Shown here: positions 1-5,566 of the stretch, one piece after another
Position numbering within the stretch: position 1 is the stretch's first letter
Layout of the letters: each line of letters starts with the position of its first letter
NCBI GenBank assembly: GCA_018222665.1
Contig: JAAEZW010000048.1
Location: 1 to 10,108 of the forward strand
DNA: 10,108 nt
Reading direction: 5' to 3'
Source: Paracoccaceae bacterium
Lineage (GTDB): Bacteria > Pseudomonadota > Alphaproteobacteria > Rhodobacterales > Rhodobacteraceae
Translations under genes and position numbers: made by a program
The notes under the pieces: model-generated
Database searches by the model: none
The model's input: the letters and a program-made list of their open reading frames with translations, nothing else
What the model was told of the DNA's origin: nothing

Positions 1-1
1 G

Positions 2-721
2 GACCATGCTGATGTGCGCCGCATGCTGGCCACGATGAAAGCGGAAATTTTCGCGGCCCGTGCAATTGCATTGGCCACTGCTACAGCGATTGATTTGGGG
101 CACGCCACAGGCTCTGACGAATGGTCTGCGCGGGCTGCCTTTTTGACGCCCATTACCAAGGCTTTTGGAACAGATATTGGGAATGAGGTGGCCCATATCG
201 GTGTCCAGGTACATGGCGGCATGGGATATGTCGAAGAAACAGGTGCTGCACAATATGCCCGCGACGTGCGCGTCACCGCGATTTACGAAGGCACCAATGG
301 AATTCAAGCGATGGATTTGGTTGCACGGAAATTGATGGATGGGGGTGATGCTGCCTATGCGCTTCTGGATGAAATGCAGGCCAACATCGAAGCCGCCCGT
401 GATCAAATGTCTGATATCGCAGAACCCGTTTGGCAATCCTTGGAAAGCCTGCGTGAAGCAATCGATTGGATGTTGAAACAATCTGATTTGAATGACCGAT
501 TTGCAGGTGCGCAGCCGTTCCTGCGTGCCTGGGCACGTGTTTTGGGAGCCTATTTCCATCTGCGCGCCAGCTTGGCCGAGGGTGGCCAAGGTCCGCGCAC
601 GAAATTGGCGCGCTTCTACGTCGGTCGTTTGCTTCCTGAACATATCGGATTGCTCCATGCCGCGCGTCAGGGTGCCGAGGATATTTATGCATTTTCCCCT
701 GAAGAATTATTGGCGGGCTGA
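2..721 (+). CDS. Acyl-CoA dehydrogenase, C-terminal part (5' end outside window)
   Basis: This is the end of a flavoprotein that oxidises an acyl-CoA thioester to the 2,3-enoyl-CoA and passes electrons to ETF. The open frame runs to the left edge (DHADVRRML...), so a GTG at 14 is internal and not a real start. The segment YEGTNGIQAMDL, with its glutamate codon at 287-289, matches the conserved C-terminal motif that carries the catalytic base in many members. The preceding VHGGMGYVEE matches the family's helix around the flavin. About 140 residues follow this motif, more than in short MCAD-type enzymes, as expected for the longer subfamily with an extra C-terminal domain (pfam12806 type). That subfamily includes DmdC, the methylmercaptopropionyl-CoA dehydrogenase of marine roseobacters, but the substrate cannot be decided from this part. 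The stop is 2 nt before the next gene, suggesting co-transcription. Confidence 0.9.
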   Translation, partial: DHADVRRMLATMKAEIFAARAIALATATAIDLGHATGSDEWSARAAFLTPITKAFGTDIGNEVAHIGVQVHGGMGYVEETGAAQYARDVRVTAIYEGTNGIQAMDLVARKLMDGGDAAYALLDEMQANIEAARDQMSDIAEPVWQSLESLREAIDWMLKQSDLNDRFAGAQPFLRAWARVLGAYFHLRASLAEGGQGPRTKLARFYVGRLLPEHIGLLHAARQGAEDIYAFSPEELLAG

Positions 722-723
722 TT

Positions 724-1761
724 ATGGACGGCACACAAACCCTTGAATATCCTTGGCCTGAGCCGCCCGAATTTGGGCGTGCCATTGAAATCGCGCAGGG
801 TATTTTGTGGATACGACTGCCCCTGCCGATGGCCTTGGATCATGTGAATATCTATGCCTTGGATGACGGGGATGGGTGGACCATTGTTGACACGGGCATG
901 GGGTCGAACAAAACGCGTGGGTTATGGCGGGATTTGATGGCGCGTGAATTGGGTGGACGACCGATCACGCGTGTTATTTTAACCCATCATCATCCAGATC
1001 ATGTTGGATTGGCAGGCTGGTTTAAATCCGAATATGGCGCAGAAATCTGGGCCACACGCACCGCTTGGTTAATGGCACGTATGTTGACACTAGACGTCCA
1101 AGAATTGCCGACATCCGAAACGCTGGATTTTTGGCGCAAGGCAGGTATGGATCCTGTGGAATTGGATAAACGGGCCAAGGGAAAACCATTTAATTTCGCC
1201 GATACTGTTCACCCAATCCCACTTGGGTTTCACCGTATCAAGGAAGGTGATGAAATCACCATGGGTGGTCGAACTTGGGATATTCGTATCGGCAATGGAC
1301 ACGCACCAGAGCATGCAACATTTTGGTGCCGCGACGAAGATATCGTTATATCGGGGGATCAGATCATATCGGCCATTAGCCCGAATTTAGGGGTCTATGC
1401 GACAGAACCAGAAGCCGATCCAGTAGGCGAATGGTTAGAAGCCTGTGAAAGGTTCAACCAATATTCAAAACCAACGCATTTGGTACTGGCGGGGCACAAA
1501 TTGCCGTTTTTGGGTTTGCCGCACCGTATGCAGCAATTGATCGAAAATCATCATCACGCATTGGATCGCTTGGTTGAATATATCGCGGAACCCAAATGCG
1601 CGACCGATTGTTTTCCTGCCCTGTTCAAGCGCAAAATTGGGGAAGGGGAATACGGGCTGGCCTTGGTTGAATCTGTTGCGCACCTGAACCACCTTTATTT
1701 GGCGGGACGTGCAGAGCGTGTTTTAGACCAAAGTGGCGCATATCTATATCGCACAATTTAG
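724..1761 (+). CDS. MBL-fold metallo-hydrolase
   Basis: This 345-residue protein belongs to the metallo-beta-lactamase/glyoxalase II-like superfamily and probably hydrolyses an ester or thioester with a two-metal centre. The signature HHHPDH lies at residues 88-93 (H88, H90, D92, H93). Other expected ligands are H193 in GNGHAPEH, D212 in SGDQ and H258 in LAGH, so the full metal site looks intact. The C-terminal 90 residues (QLIENHHHALDRL... EYGLALVESVAHLNHL) resemble the helical winged domain of LACTB2-like members, which explains why it exceeds the usual 200-250 residues. No signal peptide is seen, so it is probably cytoplasmic. The ATG is 2 nt after the acyl-CoA dehydrogenase stop, so the two are likely one operon, and a thioesterase-like role in acyl-CoA breakdown is a reasonable inference. 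The real substrate is unknown. Confidence 0.9.
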   Translation: MDGTQTLEYPWPEPPEFGRAIEIAQGILWIRLPLPMALDHVNIYALDDGDGWTIVDTGMGSNKTRGLWRDLMARELGGRPITRVILTHHHPDHVGLAGWFKSEYGAEIWATRTAWLMARMLTLDVQELPTSETLDFWRKAGMDPVELDKRAKGKPFNFADTVHPIPLGFHRIKEGDEITMGGRTWDIRIGNGHAPEHATFWCRDEDIVISGDQIISAISPNLGVYATEPEADPVGEWLEACERFNQYSKPTHLVLAGHKLPFLGLPHRMQQLIENHHHALDRLVEYIAEPKCATDCFPALFKRKIGEGEYGLALVESVAHLNHLYLAGRAERVLDQSGAYLYRTI

Positions 1762-1790
1762 GGTGGGACAAATCACTGCACCCAAAGCAC

Positions 1791-1819
1791 GTGACACTTG
1801 AAACTGAATCAGCTAAATA
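1791..1819 (+). promoter_or_regulatory. Weak candidate promoter for the subunit IV gene
   Basis: The 88-nt gap before the oxidase subunit gene holds GTGACA (1791-1796) and, after 17 nt, TAAATA (1814-1819). The first matches the sigma-70 -35 consensus in 5 of 6 positions and the second matches the -10 poorly. No better pair was found in the gap. This is a guess from spacing only. Confidence 0.25.
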
Positions 1820-1849
1820 GCGGAAAAAGCATGTAAGAGGGTCTTAAAA

Positions 1850-1984
1850 ATGGTTGAACATAAACACGGTTCAATGGACACCAAAGTCCAAGAGGAAACA
1901 TTCAACGGCTTTATCAGCTGGACAGTGAAAATCTCACTTCTTAGCATCGGCATCCTTGTCTTTATGGCATTGGTCAACGGCTAA
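1850..1984 (+). CDS. aa3-type cytochrome c oxidase subunit IV (44 aa)
   Basis: This very small gene encodes 44 residues, starting MVEHKHGSMDTKVQEETFNG and continuing with one hydrophobic helix of about 20 residues (ISWTVKISLLSIGILVFMALV). The layout of a short polar, His-rich N-terminus with a GSMDT-like motif, an EETFxGF segment and a single C-terminal membrane span is that of the bacterial aa3 oxidase subunit IV family (COX4_pro_2, known from Paracoccus and Rhodobacter). The protein sits in the inner membrane at the edge of the oxidase, and in the Paracoccus enzyme it is dispensable for activity. A ribosome-binding sequence AGAGG at 1836-1840 precedes the ATG by 9 nt, which supports the start. 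The catalytic oxidase genes are not nearby, so this subunit is encoded as an orphan, as I recall being common in this group. Confidence 0.88.
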   Translation: MVEHKHGSMDTKVQEETFNGFISWTVKISLLSIGILVFMALVNG

Positions 1985-1998
1985 TAAAACGTTTGGGG

Positions 1999-2615
1999 AT
2001 GCGTTTTGTGGCGATTGCGCTGGTGTCCGCACTGGCGCTGAGTGGATGTATAAAAGAAACCGCACATTACGCATCTGATAAAATGGTGCGGGACGTGGCC
2101 TATATGCATGATGGCCCCCCGCGTATCTCTCTCTATACAATGGTAAATAATGAAAGCGGGGCAGGGGCACCTCTGCTTTGGTGGTTAATGCATCCCAGCG
2201 GGTGATATTTGATCCTGCGGGAACCATTAAACACGACGTTTTCATTGAACAGGATGATGTCCTTTATGGTGCGGCGCCCAGCGTGCTGGAATTTTATACA
2301 CGCGCGCACGCCCGCAAAACCCACCATGTTGTAATACAGGATTTGGATGTCAGTCCTGAAATCGCGGAACGCGCCCTGCAACTGGTGCGCGCGAATGGTC
2401 CTGTGACATCCGCATTTTGTGCCAGCGCCAGCTCTGCAATTTTGCGCCAAATCCCTGGATTTGAAGGGTGTGGTCAGACCATGTTCCCAAATCGGTTGGC
2501 CGCCGATTTCGCAAAAATCAGGGGCGTTCGTGAACAAAAATTATATGAATACGACGATGCCGACAAACGCGTCGCGTTAGAGGCCTATGATCCAAACAGG
2601 ATCAAGCAAAAATAG
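1999..2615 (+). pseudogene. Frameshifted lipoprotein, possible permuted NlpC/P60-like fold
   Basis: Two reading frames join into one protein of about 205 residues if one base is restored near 2170. The first begins at ATG 1999 with a lipoprotein signal peptide (MRFVAIALVSALALSGC, lipobox LSGC, Cys 17) and stays sensible through TMVNNESGAGA (to 2169). It then reads nonsense to a stop at 2203-2205. The other frame picks up at 2172 as SALVVNASQRVIFDPAGT and runs to the stop at 2613-2615. Only two bases (CC) remain where one codon belongs. From recalled relatives in Rhodobacteraceae (GAGAHSAL-type), that codon should be His. A later Cys (codon 2418-2420, FCASAS) after a His fits the order of permuted NlpC/P60 (YiiX-like) cysteine peptidase folds; this fold call is inference. 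The product would sit in the outer membrane or periplasm. Without a corrected base only a 68-residue secreted stub is made. A sequencing error is equally possible. Confidence 0.75.
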
Positions 2616-2654
2616 TCGTTCTGCACCTGTGGACATTGGCCATATTTGATTTAA

Positions 2655-2672
2655 CCTATTCTTCTGAATAGG
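2655..2672 (+). promoter_or_regulatory. Hairpin overlapping the fdhD ribosome-binding site
   Basis: CCTATTC (2655-2661) and GAATAGG (2666-2672) are perfect reverse complements separated by the four bases TTCT. The right arm takes in the first AGG of the AGGAGG Shine-Dalgarno sequence at 2670-2675. The RNA hairpin could therefore partly hide the ribosome-binding site of fdhD, the first gene of the operon. The same symmetry could also be a protein-binding site in DNA. It has no following T-run, so it is not a typical terminator. Confidence 0.5.
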
Positions 2673-2675
2673 AGG
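2670..2675 (+). promoter_or_regulatory. Strong Shine-Dalgarno of fdhD
   Basis: AGGAGG is a perfect anti-16S match, 7 nt before the ATG at 2683. It fixes the fdhD start, and is unusual here only because half of it lies in a hairpin stem. Confidence 0.85.
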
Positions 2676-2682
2676 ATGATCA

Positions 2683-3567
2683 ATGGCAGCTGCGGACTGG
2701 GATGGATATTTGATCGCGCCAAATGCGACGGGGGATGGCGTGACGCGTCAAATCCGTGGAACAGATCACGAAGGCAACACACAGACCATTCGCGTGATCG
2801 AAGAACGCCCCTTGACCATCTATCTAAATTCTCAGGAAATCGTAACGGCCATGACAATTGGGGATTACCCTGAATACCTTGCCGTTGGGTTTTTGCGCAA
2901 TCAAGGGATGCTGAACCCAAGCGAGGCGATCACGGGCATCAGCTATGATGATGAACTTGAAACAATTGTGGTGCGCACCGAAACGCAGACAAATTATGAA
3001 GAAAAACTGAAAAAGAAAACGCGTACCAGCGGGTGTGCCGTTGGAACAGTTTTTGGTGATATGATGGAGGGGTTAGAGGATCTGAAACTGCCTGCGCAAT
3101 CTGTCAAAACCTCATGGTTATATACGCTTGCCTCACGCATTAATCGGACGCCTTCCCTGTATCTTGAGGCGGGGGCGATCCATGGAACGGTACTGTGTGA
3201 ACAGGATCGTCCGTTGGTTTATATGGAGGATGTGGGGCGTCATAACGCGGTGGATAAGATCGCAGGTTGGATGATGCGGAACGATGTCAGTGGGGGGGAT
3301 AAAATTCTATATACAACGGGTCGGCTCACGTCCGAGATGGTGATTAAAACCGCACAGATGGGTATTCCCGTTTTGGCCTCGCGTTCGGGTTTCACCGCAT
3401 GGGGTGTTGAGATTGCCGAACAGGTGGGGATGACATTGATCGGTCGGATGAAGGGGAAACGGTTTCAATGCTTATCAGGCAGCGAACGCCTAGATTTTGA
3501 TGCGGATTTAACCACAGTTCAGGATGATCCCAAAAGCGCGGGACGCAAAGGGGCCGAACATGGTTAG
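2683..3567 (+). CDS. fdhD: Formate dehydrogenase accessory sulfurtransferase FdhD
   Basis: FdhD moves sulfur from a cysteine desulfurase (IscS in E. coli) to the molybdenum or tungsten bis-MGD cofactor, which formate dehydrogenase needs for activity. It acts in the cytoplasm. The 294-residue protein shows the family landmarks: EERPLTIYLN near residue 40, the cysteine loop RTSGCAVGT at 114-122, MEDVGRHNAVDK at 181-192, and the long conserved block TTGRLTSEMV...GIPVLASRS at 211-235. The E. coli enzyme has a CxxC pair in the cysteine loop. Here only C118 is present and the second position is Gly121. The start at 2683 is set by a perfect AGGAGG. The gene heads a molybdenum-cofactor operon and overlaps mobA by 8 nt. 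No formate dehydrogenase structural gene lies in the window, so its target enzyme must be encoded elsewhere. Confidence 0.95.
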   Translation: MAAADWDGYLIAPNATGDGVTRQIRGTDHEGNTQTIRVIEERPLTIYLNSQEIVTAMTIGDYPEYLAVGFLRNQGMLNPSEAITGISYDDELETIVVRTETQTNYEEKLKKKTRTSGCAVGTVFGDMMEGLEDLKLPAQSVKTSWLYTLASRINRTPSLYLEAGAIHGTVLCEQDRPLVYMEDVGRHNAVDKIAGWMMRNDVSGGDKILYTTGRLTSEMVIKTAQMGIPVLASRSGFTAWGVEIAEQVGMTLIGRMKGKRFQCLSGSERLDFDADLTTVQDDPKSAGRKGAEHG

Positions 3568-4183
3568 ACCCTTGGGCGTGATCCTTGCGGGTGGTTTGGC
3601 GCGGCGCATGGGGGGCGGTGATAAATCATTGCTGTCCCTTGGGGCATCCTCTCGTGTTTTGGATCAGGTGATTGCGCGATTGGGTGCACAGGTGGACCAG
3701 ATGGTTTTAAATGCAAACGGTGATCCTGCGCGATTTGATGAATTTGGACTGCCCGTGGTTGCCGACAGCTTGGATGGATTTTTGGGGCCTTTGGCAGGTG
3801 TGCTTGCGGGGCTGGATTATGCGGCGGAACATGGGTTTGATCATATTGTTTCCGTGGCGGCCGATACCCCGTTTTTTCCAACCAATCTGGTTTCGGCCCT
3901 TGAGACTGCATCAAAACACATGGATGTACCAATCGCCCTTGCCGCGACAAAAATTGAGGGTGGGAAAACCGTGCGTCACCCAACCTTTGGGTTGTGGCCC
4001 GTCGCCTTGCGTGATGATTTACGATCCGCCTTGCAGGATGGATTGCGCAAGGTTGTTTTGTGGACGGATCAGCATGGCGCGGAAACTCATGTTTTTGAAA
4101 GCGGTGACATCGACCCGTTTTTTAACATCAACACACCAGAAGATTTGGAGTTGGCGAATAAAATGATGGAAACCCTCTCATGA
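3560..4183 (+). CDS. mobA: Molybdenum cofactor guanylyltransferase MobA
   Basis: MobA attaches GMP from GTP to Mo-molybdopterin, giving the MGD cofactor used by DMSO-reductase-family enzymes such as formate dehydrogenase. The 207-residue protein fits the family's usual size (E. coli about 194). The nucleotide-binding signature LAGGLARRMGGGDKSLL lies at residues 9-25. DGFLGPLAGVLAGL follows at 72-85, the Mg-binding ADTP at 101-104, and the family-typical FNINTPEDL at 188-196. The ATG at 3560 was preferred to an upstream in-frame ATG at 3524 because it places LAGG close to the N-terminus, as in relatives, and has AAAGGGG just upstream. The gene starts 8 nt inside fdhD and shares ATGA with mobB, so translation of the three is probably coupled. 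Confidence 0.95.
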   Translation: MVRPLGVILAGGLARRMGGGDKSLLSLGASSRVLDQVIARLGAQVDQMVLNANGDPARFDEFGLPVVADSLDGFLGPLAGVLAGLDYAAEHGFDHIVSVAADTPFFPTNLVSALETASKHMDVPIALAATKIEGGKTVRHPTFGLWPVALRDDLRSALQDGLRKVVLWTDQHGAETHVFESGDIDPFFNINTPEDLELANKMMETLS

Positions 4184-4677
4184 AAATATTTGGTGTTACA
4201 GGTTGGAAAAATTCGGGGAAAACGGGCCTGATGGAGCGTTTGATAGCGGAATTCACTGCACGTGGATTAAGCGTGTCATCCATCAAACATGCCCATCACA
4301 GTTTTGATATTGATCATCCAGGTCGCGATAGTTATCGCCACCGCGACGCAGGGGCGCGGCAGGTTTTGTTGGCGTCACGAAACCGCTGGGCGTTGATGCA
4401 TGAATTGCGCGATGAAGATGAACCAAGCCTTGGTGATTTGCTAAAACAACTGTCGCCCGTCGATTTGGTTCTGATCGAGGGGTATAAACGTGATCGCCAC
4501 CCGAAAATTGAGGCGCATCGAAAAGAAACGGGTCAGCCATTGATCGCACCAGAGGATGAAACAATCGTTGCGGTGGCCAGTGATACGTCAGTGTCGGTTG
4601 ATCGTCCTGTGTTGGATTTGAACGATACGGCCGCGATTGCGAATTTCATCGCACAAAATTTGGAATTGGATGTTTGA
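4180..4677 (+). CDS. mobB: Molybdopterin-guanine dinucleotide biosynthesis protein MobB
   Basis: MobB is a small GTP-binding protein that assists MobA; it is helpful but not essential in E. coli. The 165 residues carry a clear P-loop, GWKNSGKT, at 8-15. The conserved IKHAHHSFDIDHPGRDS segment follows at 35-51 and the DLVLIEGYKRDRHPKIE block at 95-111; all three are typical of the family. The start codon overlaps the mobA stop (ATGA, 4180-4183), with a modest GGAAA ribosome site 7 nt upstream. The protein is cytoplasmic with no membrane segment. It is a separate gene here, whereas some bacteria fuse it to MobA or MoeA. The next gene starts 8 nt before its stop. Confidence 0.94.
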   Translation: MKIFGVTGWKNSGKTGLMERLIAEFTARGLSVSSIKHAHHSFDIDHPGRDSYRHRDAGARQVLLASRNRWALMHELRDEDEPSLGDLLKQLSPVDLVLIEGYKRDRHPKIEAHRKETGQPLIAPEDETIVAVASDTSVSVDRPVLDLNDTAAIANFIAQNLELDV

Positions 4678-5566
4678 TCGTGTCCTAACGGTTGACTGGT
4701 CTGGGCGCTCAAAACCTTCGCCCGTTGCCCCCTGTGCAGATGCAATTTTTACCTGTTACGGCGATCAAACCACTCTATCCCATCCAATTTATCATCGCAC
4801 GCGACAGTCAGCGATGGATTACATCCATACGGTTGTCGAAACGGCCAGGGATCAAAAGGGAACAACCCTCATTGGGTTTGATTTTTCATTTGGATATCCC
4901 CGCGGGTTTGCCGAACATCTAACGGGATCACGCGATATTCGATCGCTGTGGCGGTGCTTGGCGGATCGCATTCAGGATGATGCGCAAAACGCAAATAACC
5001 GATTTCAGGTTGCAGCAGATATAAACGGGATGTTTCCGGGCGTAGGCCCCTTTTGGGGCGCACCTGCAAATGTGCAATATGCAGACCTGCCCCATAAAGG
5101 CAGCCAAAGACAGGGCCACGGTTTGCCCGAATTTCGCGCGACCGAAGATGGGATAAAGGGCGCGCAATCCAGTTGGAAATTGTTTACGACAGGCTCAGTC
5201 GGGTCGCAGGCGTTATTGGGAATTGCACGACTGCATCAGTTGGTTTCTAGGTTCCCTGATATTCATCTATGGCCCTTTGACGGGCCGATCCCACCTGGCT
5301 TAAACGGGGTGGTTCTGGCGGAAATCTTTCCATCCATATTTGCCTTGGATCAGAACGAGTTGATCCAACGGTTTCCCGATCAGGCCTATCACATCAAAGA
5401 CGCAGTACAGGTCCGCACGTCGACCAAGGGATTTTTACAGGTGCGTCGCGCGGATTGGGATGCCGCCTATCCAAGTGAACGTTTGGATGATAGGGTGCGG
5501 GAAGAAGGATGGATTGCTGGGATCAGCATGACTGAGGGGACATTATGGTCATACCACCACCATTAA
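4670..5566 (+). CDS. Uncharacterised DUF429/RNase-H-like protein in the molybdenum-cofactor operon
   Basis: I do not know an established function for this 298-residue protein. I recall similar alphaproteobacterial proteins next to mob genes, sometimes labelled 'molybdopterin guanine dinucleotide synthesis' from context alone. Landmarks are VDWSG at 8-12, IGFDFSFGYPRGF at 68-80, ANNRF at 108-112, GPFWG at 126-130, GSVGSQ at 175-180, WPFDG at 201-205, AEIFPS at 217-222 and IKDAVQVR at 242-249. The first Asp in an N-terminal strand, a second at 71 in a strand, and later E218 and D244 echo the D-D-E-D layout of RNase-H/DUF429 folds; this is inference. No signal peptide or membrane span is seen. 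The ATG at 4670 gives the N-terminus MFDRVLTVDWSG and was preferred to a TTG at 4637; its ribosome site is weak, so it probably depends on translation from mobB. The C-terminal SYHHH results from overlap with moeA. Confidence 0.85.
   Translation: MFDRVLTVDWSGRSKPSPVAPCADAIFTCYGDQTTLSHPIYHRTRQSAMDYIHTVVETARDQKGTTLIGFDFSFGYPRGFAEHLTGSRDIRSLWRCLADRIQDDAQNANNRFQVAADINGMFPGVGPFWGAPANVQYADLPHKGSQRQGHGLPEFRATEDGIKGAQSSWKLFTTGSVGSQALLGIARLHQLVSRFPDIHLWPFDGPIPPGLNGVVLAEIFPSIFALDQNELIQRFPDQAYHIKDAVQVRTSTKGFLQVRRADWDAAYPSERLDDRVREEGWIAGISMTEGTLWSYHHH

Noticed and set aside
2..721. Naming the acyl-CoA dehydrogenase dmdC
   Set aside because: Only the C-terminal part is present and several paralogues share this architecture, so DMSP specificity cannot be claimed.
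273..785. Long minus-strand open frame opposite the acyl-CoA dehydrogenase
   Set aside because: It is low in recognisable motifs, rich in Arg, His and Pro as expected for an antisense shadow, and lies opposite a clear enzyme gene.
1761..1783. GGGTG...CACCC pairing after the MBL hydrolase gene as a terminator
   Set aside because: The stem has only five pairs with a 13-base loop and no T-run follows.
2133..2537. Minus-strand open frame across the lipoprotein frameshift
   Set aside because: The plus-strand halves join into a sensible lipoprotein with a lipobox, while the antisense product has no domain pattern.
2641..2660. TTGAT half of an FNR-type box upstream of fdhD
   Set aside because: The second half (ATCAA at the right spacing) is missing, so anaerobic control by FNR cannot be supported.
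2616..2682. Molybdenum-cofactor riboswitch in front of fdhD
   Set aside because: The gap is only 67 nt and holds a single small hairpin, too short for the known Moco motif.
3524..3559. Upstream ATG start for mobA
   Set aside because: It would add 12 residues before the nucleotide-binding motif and lengthen the overlap with fdhD; the ATG at 3560 matches the family N-terminus better.
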